64,000 bases of DNA, from positions 2,999,888 through 3,063,887 of the forward strand of contig NC_135042.1 of assembly GCF_051020975.1 (NCBI RefSeq). Direction: 5' to 3'. Of the stretch, positions 23,767 through 36,516 are shown in pieces. The translations under genes and the position numbers were made by a program. Below the pieces are notes generated by a model, which saw only the letters and a program-made list of their open reading frames with translations, ran no database searches and had not been told where the DNA came from. Positions within the stretch are counted from its first letter, which is position 1. Each line of letters begins with the position of its first letter. The stretch is from Osmia lignaria lignaria (Eukaryota > Arthropoda > Insecta > Hymenoptera > Megachilidae).

Positions 23767-24297
23767 CAGTGATGGGAGATGGGATATGGGACGAATTTTC
23801 TTGCGCATGCGCGACTTTTACAGGGACGTATCTATGTGGTGGCGCAACTATGGTGGAGGGATTATAATTATTTTATAAATTGTTTTTTATTTTTATTAAT
23901 TATATATTTATAATTCTGTTAATATTTATGTTGATTTTATAAATGTAACTTTTGTTTTGTGAATACTGATAAGGTTTTGGTAATTTTCCTTTGGCAGTTA
24001 TTTCCTAGCAGCAAATGTTGGTATTCTTTAATTGATTCTGCCAAATAAAATATTTTATTTTTCATTATATATTTTGTTTACAGTTATTTTAGTACCCGTC
24101 CCTTTCCTATACCCCCCAAAAAAGGAAACGTGTGAATTATGTATATGTTATATATTCATTTTTTATAATGAGATCATAACTATTTTTGCAAAATTATGGT
24201 GGGTGATTAAGGTATTCTATTTTATTGAAACTTGTACTGTACTGATACTAAAATCGCCTAGCATGCGCAAGAAAACCCGTCCCATATTCCATCTCTG
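23767..24297. mobile_element. Non-autonomous hAT-type element with 8-bp target duplication
   Basis: The inverted ends CAGTGATGGGAGATGGGATA and TATTCCATCTCTG continue through ATGGGACG...TTTTCTTGCGCATGC and its inverse, giving arms of about 40 bp. The element is flanked by CTCCAACC (23759-23766) and CTCCAAAC (24298-24305), an 8-bp duplication with one mismatch, which is the hAT hallmark. The 531-bp body has no transposase. It lies about 400 bp upstream of the first coding exon of the large nuclear-protein gene. Confidence 0.8.
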
Positions 24298-24695
24298 CTC
24301 CAAACCGTTACAGTTCTCCCGCATTTTTGTTACTACGCTAATATATTTTGTGACTGTTATAAAATTATAAAACCTTCTACTTTAATCATAATGCATAACG
24401 ATTTTTGCTATTTTTCATGTAGATAATATTTTTAATTGATGTTTCATTATTTAAGTTACTTTTAAATAAAACTTTATAACGAATTTTGTCACAGAAATCG
24501 AAATATTTTAATATCCCGTCACTTGAGGTCTCTGCATGCTTTTTCAACGACAAATGTTCTGCGCACCGTGTATTGAGAAGTTTAGCTAGCAGTTTAAATT
24601 CAGGCATAGCACGTGTTTGTAATTCGTTTTATGTCAAGTGTTATTTATTTTTAATATTAATTACTGTCTGATATATGATTTAATTCATAAAGAAA

Positions 24696-27600
24696 ATGCC
24701 ACGTTCTACAAGAGATTCAGAAGAAAATGTAGATCCAAAGCCCGGTTCGTATCTTTTGTTTTTTGGTTTTACACCCATGCGACTCACCAGATCATTGATT
24801 GTAACGGTCAATTCGGTCTCACCCTTACAGACCTTTCAATTTCATAAACTATAACAATTTTTCTTTTACACTGGTGTGAAATAAATATCTTACATTTTAT
24901 ACGATGTTTATTTTTAGTTTTTTATATTTATTTAAAAATATTAGGTCGCAAGACTCGTTTAACTGATGAACTCGCAGTCGATTCATCACTTCGTCGCAGC
25001 TCTCGAATTAAAACAGTTAAGCAAAATGAATCCTCACCCGAATCATTTTCAAGTAATAGTAGTAACGTTAATAATACCCAGACAAGAGTAACAAGAAACC
25101 GAACGGGTACAATGGATAATATTACTACAACTGAAAAACAAAGGCCCTTACGTTCTAGGATGAATTCTATATCTTCAAATGTTAGTGAAGATACAAAAAA
25201 TGATGCTAATACTATGACACCAACTAAAAGAAATAGAAATAGTATTATGGGTGATGTGTTTAACAAAACTGATAATCGAAGAAAGTATGTGTAGTAATTA
25301 TTTATTATCATGACATAATTCTTACCATTGAAATAATTTTGTATTAGTTTGTATTACTTTATTTTTACAGTACACGATTTACAAGAGCTGGTTCAGAGTC
25401 AAAAACACCACCAATGCGAGTTACACGTAATACCAGAGCCAGTTCCATGGAACCTGAAAGCGTTGAAGAAAATAAGCATATGGATAAAAATGAGTGTGAA
25501 TTTATACATACATCCAATAAGATAAAAAGACGAACATCAATAGTACCTTCAGAAACTACTGTTGTAGAGGAGAAAGAAGAGATTATGAAAATTCTAGTGG
25601 TGGCATTAGATCGCACATTACCTAATGTTAGCGAAGTTAAAGAAATGGGTACATTACTCCTTCTTTTTCATTTAACGTTGTTAATGATTTGATGTATATA
25701 TTTAAGAAAAATTTTATTTGCAATTGATGTATTTATTCAATTTTAGGTTTAAACAATTCTCTTAAATCAGCCCAGAAACATGAATCAATGTCAAATGCAG
25801 AAGATAATTTTGACGCAAGTTGCAATGTTGTGAATGAGAAAAGCATAAAAGATATTAGTGGTAAGTTTGATTTATTCGTTATAATAACCTGTATATACAC
25901 TGCGTATCATAACTATAGAACCACTTCAAAATGTTCTAATTCCAAATAATACATTTTAAAGTGAATTGAAGTAACTGCATGATATAAAGGGAAATGTTGA
26001 AAAACTATATTGCAAATAAAATGAACATAATAAATTTTTAAAAGAAAAGCATAATAATTCAAGGACTGTTTCCACGACGGTTCATAACTATAGAACCAGT
26101 ATGAGAAACTAATTTCATTATTTAAGGAGTGTAGGATCGGCGGGATTCGACGAGCTATATTACGGTGACGCTTGAGAAATCCTTGATATCAGTGTCGACC
26201 AGGTCGATTATCTTTAAATGGTGTCTGTTTCTTTAAACTGGTTAAATAATTTTGCACACTATCTAATAAAACAGTCTTGGTTATTGGAAATCATCTGTCA
26301 GCTCTGTATGTAATCCAGTTAGCTATTTTTTCTGTTTTCTTTTCAGACAGTACCTTTGTTGGACATCTGAAGTTAAAAGTATAAATAAAACAAATATATC
26401 GTTCCCTAATATGAATAATGCTAAATCTATTAACGCAGATCAAGATAGCGTAATTGACATGGTTAAAAGTAGTCCACTTTTCACTATTACAGGGACGCCA
26501 ACTGAGGTTGATGAAGAAGTATCAAAAAAAGAAGAATTGAAAGAAGAAGAATCTGCGCATGATTCATCAACGTTAAAACATAAATCTACAGAAAAATCAG
26601 GATCAGATGAACAAAAATCCGAGTCCATTCAAGAAACATGCAATAAGAATCCAGGAAATGAAGCTGTAGAAGGTAATGATTCTGACATAACTGCAACTTT
26701 ATTTCAAAATATTTCAGCTGCTAAATGAAAAGAAAAGGGTAGTGCTAAATTTACTAACGTAGATCAAGATAACGTAACTGACGTGGTTAAAAGTAGTCCA
26801 CCTTTCACTGTTACAGAGACGCCAATTGAGCTTAATGAAGAAGAACTGAAAGAAGAGGAATTTGCGAGTGATTCATCAACGTTAAAAAACAAATCTACTG
26901 AGAAACCAGGATCGGATGAACAAAAATCCGAGTCCATTCAAGAAACATGCAATAAGAATCAAGAAAATGATGCTGTTGAAGATAATGATTCTGGCATAAC
27001 TGCAGGGAATTTATTTCAAGATATTCCATCTGCTGAATGGAAAAAAAAGAATGATGATACTGATAAGAATTCAATACATTCAATGTCAACAGAGAGACTT
27101 GAAACTGAAATGGAAACTGAATGCGATCTTGTTTTAGTTGACAGAGAAGCATGGTTGGCTGCTGAAAATATCAAAACAGCAAAAGAGAAAGAAGCGTCTG
27201 ATTATGACTCGGATGATACTGTTCTGTTAAAAATGCAAAGGGATTCTGTAAAAGCACAGAAGAATGAAAAAATGAAAATGAATAAATCAGTAGACAAGAT
27301 GAATGATAGTAAAGACACAAGTATAAATGAAAATGACATAGATAACGAAGCGACAAATATGAAAGATTTTAAGGATGAAACAGAAAATGAAAATCAGGAA
27401 TGGAATGAGCATTCCACTTCTAAACATAATGTTTCGAGTTGGAAATCACCTGAAAGAAAAAATTTAAACAAATCTCATAAAACAATGGAAGCGGAAGAGA
27501 ATTTGTCCAAAAGTATTACAAAAAAACGAAAATCGCTTAACAAGTTAACCTCTAAAGTAGATGTAAGCAGGAAATCCTTAAATAAATCTATTCAAAAAGA

Positions 27601-30598
27601 AATGGAAAGTGAAAGTGTCATAAATAAATCAGCTAGAAAAGATAAAGAGAAACGGTCCTTAAATATTTCTTCAAGAAAACAAAGAAACTGTATAGAAGAA
27701 TCTGAAAATGAATCTAAAGATTCCAGTATTTCTGAAAAGAAGAGTAATGCTGAAAAGAAATTCAGTAGAAAGCGTTCAGCAATAAGGACCATTGAATCAG
27801 ATTCTGATGATAGTAAAAGTGAATCTGGTAATTCAGAAAATAAAACTATAGAGTTACCTAAATTTATGTTAGATGAAGCATCTAATATTGATAGTAACGA
27901 ATCTGATAAAAGTATGGACTCGGATATTGAAAAAGAATACAATCTTGCTGGTAAAGAGATTTCTAAGTTTTCCGATGATGATGTACGAGGAGACGAATGC
28001 AGAGCATCAGAAACGGAATCATCAGATCCAGAAGATAACGGATCAGATCTTGCCGATTTTATTGTTGATGATGTTGAAGAAGATGAGGAAAGTGAAGGAG
28101 AAGGAGAGAAGGTCAATGAAGAAAGTGAAGACGAAGGAGAGAAAGCCAATGAAGAAAGTGAAGACGAAGGAGAGAAAGCCAATGAAGAAATTGAAATTGA
28201 AGAAAGTGAAGGAGAAGAAGAGAAGGTCAATGAAGAAAGTGAAGAAGAAGGAGAGAAAGTAAATGAAGAAATTGAAATTGAAGAATTACATACTGATGAA
28301 GACACTGAAAGAAGTCAGGAAAAAAAAATAAAAGAACAAGACGAAGCAATGCAAGTGCAAGAACCAGATGCAATTGAGGACAAAATAAAAGAAGGTATGA
28401 CTGAAGAAGAATCACAAAATAAGAATGAACGAGAAAATATTGAAGAAGATGTAGATAAATTAATAGATACCTCTAGCAAACAAAAAAACAAATTAGAGAT
28501 ATCTGATCGTTTAAGCACGACTCAAACTAGCAGGAAGAAAAAGCTTAAAAAAGTAGATATATCTCAAAGCGAAAAAAGTGAAGATGAGAACAACTTATCC
28601 GATTTATCGTTATCAAATGCTCTTAAAATGAAAACAACAAAACAGAAAAAGCACGCTTCAAGTGAATTTATACTTGAGGATATAGAGTTGTCATTTAATG
28701 ATTCTCAATCAATATTTAATAAACGAAATCAGAAACTTAGTAAATCAATGATAAAATGCAGTACACCTAAAAGTCATTATTTACCTAAGTCAAATAGGTT
28801 TGATGACAGCATAAAGACACAAAATACAAATGATGGTAAAGTAAATGCTTCTTTGGATATAGATAAAATTGAGGATACAAGTTTAAAAACAAAAGACACT
28901 TTTAAAAAATTAGGTAAAATAAAAAGTAAAGAGAATCTGGTAGATAAACGTTTTTCATGTGGATTAGAGGAATTGGTGGAAAAAACGAAATTTTCAAAAC
29001 CACTGTCTCCTAAAATAGCAAACTTAAATAAGTCGAATTTAGTTCCCGATAGTGACACACCAACAACAAAATATTTGAAAAAAGACAAATTAAATGAAAG
29101 TGCACCAGTATTAAAGTTGAACACTGTATTTAAAAAATTAGTAGATGCCAATGATAATGATGAACAGAATAATGCATTGAACCAGCTCAAAGAAGAAAGT
29201 GAAAACGTTAATACACCAAATTCAGAGACATCTTATTTAGTACTAGACTTAGATACTTCGTTAAAACAGAAAGTTCTCAGTGTAGCCGACAATATTTTAA
29301 AAGTCGACCGTCGGAAAAAGCATAAAAAACGAAAACAAACAGCGGAGAAAAGTAATGCTACTATATTAATTGAAGACAGTTTTTTTGAAGATATAGAATC
29401 ACAAATCGTAAATGAAGATAAAAATGTTGTTTCTACCATTGATACTGATAAAAATAAAAAGTTTGAAGAGGTATCTTTAAATGAAGAGAAGAAGAAAGAG
29501 AAAAAGAAGAAGAAACAAAAAATAGCACATATTGATATTAATAAAGATGTAGAAGAAGAAGAATTACACGAAGAAGTCACTGATACGAAGATAAAAATTG
29601 CTAAGAAACCTAAAAAGGTAAAGAAGAAACAGGAAAAAGAAATAACTGAAGATCTTCCAGATATTTGTTCAGAAAATCAAGTATCAGGAAAGAAGAAAAA
29701 AAAGAAGAAAATTTCAGAAGCCTTGTTAAATGAAGAAATTCCAACTACCAGGATATCTAAGAAAACACAAAAATTATCAAAAGACATTGCTGTGCAGAAT
29801 GATGAAACAGCAGTTAACAAATTGCCTAAGAAAAAGAAAAAATTAGTGTCGGAAGATGCTTCTTCACAAGAAAAAATTTTAACTAATAAATTACCTAAGA
29901 AGAAACAAAATGTATCACCAAATGATACTTCACAAGATAAAAACATTTCAGCTGAAAAATTGTTAAAGAAACAGAAGATACAAAAAGAGGCAGAAGATAC
30001 AAAAAGTGAAGTAAAACCTGTTAAAAAATCTAATAAATCACAACAATCTACGGACATAGTGCCGGATTCAGATGAAGGACCAACATTCGTTAAATTTTCT
30101 GAACCACTAAAGGAAGCATTAAAAGTTACTGATAGTATAAAAGTTAATAAAGAAAAGGAAAAGAAAAAAGAAAAAAAAAGAACGCAAGAAATAGAACTTG
30201 AAAATGAAAAACCAAAATCCAAAAAGCAAAAAATTAAAGATAATAAAGTAGAAAGTACAAGGGGTATTAAACGACTATCTGTTGAACTGCTTGAAAATTT
30301 TTCTGACGTTCCATCGAAACCACTGAAAAAGAGGAAATTATCAAAGATAAAAGATCAAATATTATCATCCCCTTCAATGTTTAATTTAAATGCTAAAGAA
30401 GTAGAAAATGTATATGTGGAAGAAGATTTCGAGTCGTTAAGTTCCTGTGGAAGTACAACTCAGTTCGCTGTTGTAAACATGCAAAAAATGAAGAAGAAAA
30501 AGAAAATTCGAGGCGTAGTTTCGTTTAAGCGAAAAATGATCGCTACAGATTCAAGGCAACCTGCATCTGCTCATTTAATGTATTTAAAGAAACATTGA
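24696..30598 (+). CDS. Large Lys/Glu/Ser-rich low-complexity protein, probably nuclear; five-exon gene
   Basis: Exons read by splice sites and frame: 24696-24744, 24945-25284, 25371-25648, 25747-25860, then a long terminal exon from about 26373 to TGA at 30596-30598. The first ATG gives MPRSTRDSEENVDPK, followed by a basic patch SLRRSSRIK. The long part is Lys/Glu/Ser-rich with many KKKKK runs (nuclear-localisation type), an acidic tandem repeat (28080-28290) and no catalytic domain. The C-terminal 110 residues are more complex (ending SAHLMYLKKH) and may be the conserved part. Start of the last exon: the strong TTTTCTTTTCAG acceptor (26346) leads to an early stop in the exon-4 phase, whereas the AG at 26371-72 keeps frame. 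An in-frame TGA at 26726-26728 would end the product at 378 residues. A possible 90-bp intron (26673-26762) bypasses it, giving about 1638 residues. I do not recognise the family; nucleolar or chromatin proteins are plausible. Confidence 0.8.
25861..26372. other. Intron 4 of the large gene, with transposon-like repeats
   Basis: ATAACTATAGAACCA occurs twice as a direct repeat (about 25909 and 26085), the first within TACACTGCGTATC..., which resembles a Tc1-type terminus. The intron ends with a strong polypyrimidine tract and CAG at 26346, yet the frame-preserving acceptor lies 26 bp further on. A transposon insertion may have disturbed the original intron. Confidence 0.4.
26418..27050 (+). repeat. 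Tandem duplication within the last exon, ~324-bp period
   Basis: Copy 1 (about 26418-26728) and copy 2 (about 26741-27050) align along their length. Shared blocks include GATTCATCAACGTTAAAA, GAACAAAAATCCGAGTCC and ATTCAAGAAACATGCAATAA. Both are in the same reading frame. Copy 1 ends GCTAAATGA and copy 2 GCTGAATGG at the equivalent position, so the stop in copy 1 is a Trp-to-stop change. Confidence 0.85.
28080..28290 (+). repeat. Acidic 33-bp tandem repeat coding for EESEDEGEKxN units
   Basis: Repeated 11-residue units of the form EESE(D/E)EGEK(V/A)N occur, with two EIEIEE variants. The DNA repeats closely enough that the antisense strand also stays open for 237 codons (27592-28305); that antisense ORF is a by-product. 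Copy number is probably variable between individuals. Confidence 0.8.
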
Positions 30599-30806
30599 TA
30601 TCGAAGTTTCAATTTACTTTTTTTTTTTGAAACATAATCTGCAGGTTTTAAAAATATATAAGTTTAAATATAATGTAATGTAATTGTATATGTAATATAG
30701 TTGTACGTGTAATATAGTTTAATGTAATTGTATGTTTTTATAAAATGACTGAGTAATGTTTGTTATTTTACCGTTTACGCATTTATTTTTACTTTTAAAT
30801 TTGAAA

Positions 30807-30812
30807 AATAAA
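30807..30812 (+). terminator. Poly(A) signal AATAAA of the large gene
   Basis: AATAAA lies 209 bp after the stop codon at 30596-30598, in an A+T-rich 3' UTR. Another AATAAA near 31084 could be an alternative. Confidence 0.5.
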
Positions 30813-30819
30813 TTAAAAG

Positions 30820-33800
30820 TTTAGTACTTTAACTGAATTGTAATCACTGTGATAATGATTGTAAAGTAATAGGAGTTTTAAATGTAAATTGTTCCTATAT
30901 TTTAATGAAATTTTGCCAAATCTTCATTAAAAACCGGAATGTTAAAATATAACAGAAATGTATAGTTTATTCCAACTACTTTTTATTTTGTCGTTCACAC
31001 GACAGATTCTTACATTATTATATCTGTAAGTACCAGTAATGCGTAGCATTTTTCCTTGTATGAAAACATTAAAAATAGTTCAAAATAAATGGGTAATTAT
31101 TTAGATTACGGACGGCACCTCCGATTCAACATTTTGAACAACTTTTTTCTAAATATATAACCGTCGCTCGGCCTTGGTTTTAGAGATATTTTCGAAAAGC
31201 TGGCGAAACTATCGCATTGAATTCTGCCTATCCGTTGTGTCCGTGACACGACGCATGACGCCAGTGACTACAGATCCAAGAAAAAAATTATTTTCTTCTA
31301 ATTTCATTTAGAAATCATTTAGAAATAAAAATGAATAAAAAATATTACATAGGTTCTGTAGGATATAATCAATAATAATAATAATGTAATAATCATAATA
31401 ATATAATAAGTAACAGGTGTCGAAAAGAAGAGAAATGTATTTCAATAAAATCTTTTATTTAATAATAAGTAAAAGCTGGATAAGTGTAACACAAGATTGG
31501 CTGGATAAGTGCAACGACTCGCTATCCTCTCCACTTGGGGGGATCCCCCTAGGCGAACCGAGACCCTCGACCAGGAAGCCGTGTAATATGATCCGAACTG
31601 TAATATCGGTGTGACTAATACTAGTTCAATGATAAAACTTTTTTATTTTTAACTTTTTCTTAATGAAACTTTTACTACCGCATTGGTGAGATTTTTCTGA
31701 TTAAAATGATACCAAACACGATATAGTTTGAATTATATTTATTTATTTATTCAGAATATGCTGCGGTAATGCCACGAATGATCGGTAATGAGCAAGAACC
31801 GTTGTTCTATGTTTGATTGTGAGTCGAGCAACACACGGTGCGATTGATAGCAAAAATTGTAAAAGTAACTAAGTCGCGGTATTTTCAGTGTTAGATTTGT
31901 ATTCCACTAAAAAATAAATATCCAAAATTACCACAATAGTACATATAAATTTGTCCACTGCTTGACACAGTCTGCAACCTTTCAGAATATTCGGGGTTTG
32001 TTTTCTGTCATAAAGTCTTGCCATAAAACTTTGAAAAAGAAAGGACAGTCAATGATGGGCCATGATGGGGTATGTGCGGGCAATGACGCACTCAGAATTT
32101 GTTCTTGGAGGGAGCTAAGTTGAACGAATAAAAATATTTTTAATACAAAAAACAGTGTTATTAATATGTGACATAAACAGTAACACTAATTTAATTAGGA
32201 ACAGATTTTGGAAAATTTTCTGTTGTTCTCTTTCCTTTTTCTTTGGGGGATGCTAGAGCCCCTTAGCCCCCCCTTGAGTGCGCTAGTGTCAGCGCGAGGT
32301 ATGCAAGGACGCGAACTTTCAAACGTTTGGGACGTTCGACTCTGTTCACTATGGCAGAATAAGGGAATACACTAAGCGCTTAGTATGTATGTCATTCTCT
32401 GTTAAAAATGCCTACTTCCGCTACCTGTGAAAAAGGTAAAAGTGCCCACCTGTTAACAGTATGCTAAGAGACGAATCTCTGTTAACAGTTAAATGATATT
32501 TTTGGTTTAAGAAATTATTTTATAAATATAACAGTAATTTTCGAATTATTTTTTATTCAATTCTTCTATTTTTTTTCACAATGTTACGTACCAAATATTC
32601 TTATTTTTCATATATTTATTTAATATCGATTATTACAATAATTGTATTATTGTATTATAATAAGAATGTAATACAATTATAAGGTAAAATATAATTGTTT
32701 TCCAAGCAGCACCGACGAGATAATTATTGTACTGTGACAAAGCTAAATCATCTCGTTGGTGGTATAACAGTTTTTTTCGGCGGTACAATGGATAATATCA
32801 CTATTCTACATTATCCATCATTGCTATTTATCGATCGTACCCCAGGCCCAATGGGCCCGCTTGGCGTGCCGAACTTTAACACAGGAGATGGCAGTCTTTA
32901 ACAGTATCTCGTTGGTGCGGCTGGTAAGTTGTTTAATCGCTTCCGCCGGTTTTTAATAGATGGTGCCTCTAGTTAACTTACTTTTCTGAAAATTAGTCGG
33001 CAAGTTGTTGAGTAGTTTAGGCCGTGGATAGCGCTGGGTTGAATTAAAAAAAAATATTGACATGCCGTTGATTTTTGAAAAATATTTAATTTTACAATTG
33101 GTATGCATTAAAATCGTCATGGAGAGATGTGTATATTAATACGACTTCTACACATCATGAGGAAATTACTACTACTAAAAAATGCAGTGGAAAAAATGCA
33201 GGGAAGGGTAAAAGAAAAGAGAAACGTTGTCGGTGTGCGGCCTTACTATTTCAAGCGAGATCAAACGAGCCAGATTTGTGTGGCCATCGGCATTTCTGTT
33301 ACACTACTGACAAAAAAGAACGGCTTATTATTCGTGGAACGATGAACCGTCGCGCTTTGCATCGACTTCACCCCTTCTTCTTTGAGAAACCGCTAACAGA
33401 AACAACCAGGTTTGTCACTGGCTTCCCTTACAATCTCCTTTGATACTTTCATCTTGGGTTGAAACATAAATGAATTCACATTTTTATAATTACACCACCT
33501 TCATTTAATTTTTCATATTTAACTTATGCCAGTAATACGAATGAGTTAATTGCTTTTGTATTATAGTATAATACCGTTTTTTTTTATTTAGCCTATCTTA
33601 TCTATAATTGGATTCCGTGTGAAAATTGCAAATTTTTAATAGTTTTCATATAAACGCAACTTTTATTTACCACCATTTGGTGTTACCAATGGAAGGGTGG
33701 AGAAAGACTTCCTCTATTCGAACGATTCAGGAAGAAATGACGATGGTTGGCCGGTAACAAGTGGATTTAAACCGATGCACTTGGCTGCACGTCGCGACGC

Positions 33801-34799
33801 TCTATTGCGGAAGAACAATTAACGAGTTCATTTAACCTGGACGCGTTGTTTCGCGGCTCTATTACCCGGCTGCTCCCTTCACAGGCTTCAGAAATCCCCG
33901 TTTCCCGCGATGAAAACTGCACGTGTTTCCTTCGCTTCTTCTTTTATCTATCCTCTGCATTCCTCGACTTCTTCTCGCGAGCCGTGAGCACGACGAAACG
34001 GTTTTGCCAGCATCGCCAATCTATTTCGCGCAATTTCATCGTAATTTTAAGAATTCCAGCGATCCGTGTACCCCGTCCACGTATAAAAATTCTCTGACAC
34101 AATATTGACCCAGACGCTTGCCAAAACTTGATAGATATCATTTCAAAAACGATGGTAAATCAAATTTGAAGGTACATAGAGTTGAAATATTGATTTTGGT
34201 CTGATTCTCTAAAGTCTCTTTATGGAATGAAGAAAGTAATTCATCAAAATTCCCTTGAAATTAGCGAAGATCTCTGTCGCAAGGAACGTTAACAATCTAG
34301 ATTCAGAAGATCCCTAAGGAATTCGAGTCGGATGCAGTATTGAAAATTCAGTAACAAAAGCGGCTGGCGTTTTATCTTCTCCTCCATTCGGTTAGCATTC
34401 TTGTGCTTTTTCACACGAACCGTAAGCGCGACAAAACGTCGCTTTTGTCGACCACCGGCCAATCTATTCATCGTAATTTTAACGCAATCGTAGATCTACG
34501 AGCGGCACCGTATAAGCGAGAAACCATCGCCATCTGCACTAGAAGGAGGAAAGAAAAGTGTACTCGAGTGTGCAACTTTGCTACCGCTTCGCAGATGCTA
34601 CGAATACCCGACGATCTCCCGCTGGAATTGATAAACGTTATTACTCGGAATCTCAATACTTTTACCACTCCTTGCAAACACGGCTAAGCGAGTAGAATGC
34701 CAATTGAAAATGAAATAGACTATATTTCTTAGAATTATTTAATGAAATTTTCAACAGCTTTTACTTGCAGTGTACGTGTTAATTTACATTTTCATTATA
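30820..34799. other. Intergenic stretch without recognisable gene
   Basis: No gene model is defensible. The overlapping ORFs at 33127-33443 have basic, Cys-containing translations but no splice context or domain. An (AAT)n tract lies at 31373-31405, and a GGGGGGATCCCCC palindrome at about 31537. The inverted motif pair CACCGACGAGATA / TATCTCGTTGGTG lies near 32709 and 32906. A local duplication is listed separately. Confidence 0.45.
33945..34500. repeat. Diverged local duplication, ~430-bp spacing
   Basis: About 33945-34055 and 34380-34480 resemble each other. Shared blocks are GCGACAAAACG/GCACGACGAAACGG, CCAATCTATT and CATCGTAATTTTAA. Antisense translations also resemble one another (NRFVVLTAREKKSRNA versus RRFVALTVRVKKHKNA). 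Function is unknown. Confidence 0.45.
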
Positions 34800-35162
34800 C
34801 AGGGTGAGTCAGAAAAAATGTTACAAATTATTATTTCGAAAAGTATAGCAGCTATCGATTTAGTTCTTTTTTTAAATTAAATACTACAAAGTGCATGCCT
34901 GATTATGTGGTGCGTAAAAATTTTTTCTAAAATAGCTAATGTAATACTAATTTATTTTTATTTAAATAGCTTTTATTAAACTGAATAACATTTACTGTAA
35001 CCATTTTTTGATATTCCTAATAATTCACGATTTACGGCAAAGAAAATATTGAAGGTGCAAATATTTCGCCTTAAAATTAATTTTATTAACCCTTGAACAG
35101 CGGAGCCTGGGTCAATCGTGACCCAATCTTACAAAACGTATATAAGGATGTTAACTTAAAGT

Positions 35163-35862
35163 TGTAACAATGGTAGAAGAAACTTCGCGAAAACGACACG
35201 GTCTGGAAGCGTCCAGACAATTTCGAGAAAGGTCAAGTACAGGCTATCGCGGAAGGCGGAGACGCGAGGCGCGAGCAAAGCCGCGAAACGCGAGCGCGGA
35301 AAACGTCAAATTCATTCTTGACAACGCGATCGTTGATTAAGGCGGCCGCAGATAGCAATGAATAGATATAAATATAGGGCTCGCGACCGACTCGCACAAT
35401 TTTGCCTGCTGTTGTCCGAGAGAGAGAGGACGAGGTAAGACCATCGACCGCTCTTGGTCGGCAGGTTAGGGACTCCGACAGATTACGGCGATAATACCTG
35501 TACGTCTACCGAAAAAAGGGAGAGTACGGGAGAACCGTTCTTGGACGCTCGATCGCCAAGGAGAGTACGGTGATAATTCCTGGACCGATTCCTATCGATT
35601 GAGAGAATATAGAGCATCTCCTGGACGCCCTAGTACATAGAATTAGTTTTCTGGACGCCCGCCAGTTTGATATGGAGAGTTCGGCGATAATACCTGACGC
35701 CTATCGAACGGGAGAATTATGGACATTACGCTAATTGTAAAATGTCTTCTACGAATAAATGAAAGCAAGTGTATCTTAAACCTTGACCATGTAATCTTAG
35801 CTAATTCAATAAATCCTGTCTGTCCAACAGATTCCTTGTGTTTCCAATTTATCATGGCTACA
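35163..35862 (+). mobile_element. Solo LTR (700 bp) with perfect 4-bp target duplication
   Basis: It begins TGTAACAATGGTAG and ends ATCATGGCTACA, flanked by AAGT on both sides (35159-35162, 35863-35866). A TATA-like TATAAATATAGGG near 35367 and AATAAA signals at 35754 and about 35807 give plus-strand LTR polarity. The related sequence at about 21520 (CTAAAGTTAAATG) shows the uninterrupted site. No gag/pol remains. It is different in sequence from the solo LTR at 15297. Confidence 0.8.
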
Positions 35863-35872
35863 AAGTTAAATA

Positions 35873-36516
35873 CAGGTAACCCTCCTATAACACGGTAGAT
35901 AGGTTATGAGACCCAGAGCCAGTACAAAAAGGGGGGTTATGTTTCGAAAAATTATTAAAAACAAACATTTTTTTTTAATTCCATATAAGCAACTTAATTT
36001 TTATTAAAAATATAAATGTATGTATAACACTAAACGAAAAAAAAAGACAAAAAATATTATTTTTGTTAGTTTGTAAATTTATATCATAAGAGCATCATCT
36101 GTAGGCTGAGCAAGGCTGAGTAAAAAAAGACAAAAAGTAACTAGAGGTTGAAGGTGGTAGTATTGTCAGTGGTATTGTATTGTTAGATGTAGAACCATAA
36201 GTGAACAAAGAAATGTGCGTCAAAAAGAAGTCTCGATGGAAAACTGGAGATTATTCGTATGATTAATAATAGAATACTTATATACTTATATAAATAGAAT
36301 ACTTACATATATATCATAATATTAATAAACATATATATCAACAATTTTCATTTAATGTAACCTTAATTTAATAAATTTCTTCCTCATCACTACTCAGTAT
36401 GTATAATCAAACGAGAATGTTTTTTTGGTTGAACGATATCACCTCCACTTTCGCAAATTTTCTTATCGTGTTAGAGTGAAACCGTGTTATAGGATGCCGT
36501 GTTGTAGGAGGACCTG
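35873..36516. mobile_element. Tigger/pogo-like TIR element in the same host
   Basis: Ends CAGGTAACCCTCCTATAACACGG-like and CCGTGTTGTAGGAGGACCTG are inverted and flanked by TA (35871-72, 36517-18). The related fragment at 21 kb runs TTAAATGTATAATT across this point, showing the target. The 644-bp body is A+T-rich without transposase coding. It sits only 10 bp from the solo LTR. Confidence 0.75.

Noticed and set aside
27592..28305. 237-codon antisense ORF, Ser-rich
   Set aside because: It lies opposite the acidic tandem repeat of the large gene; GAA/GAG-rich codons read backwards give open Ser/Phe codons. It is a shadow.
33127..33443. Two overlapping basic ORFs (72 and 104 codons)
   Set aside because: Both frames are open at once, no domain or splice sites, so neither can be preferred.
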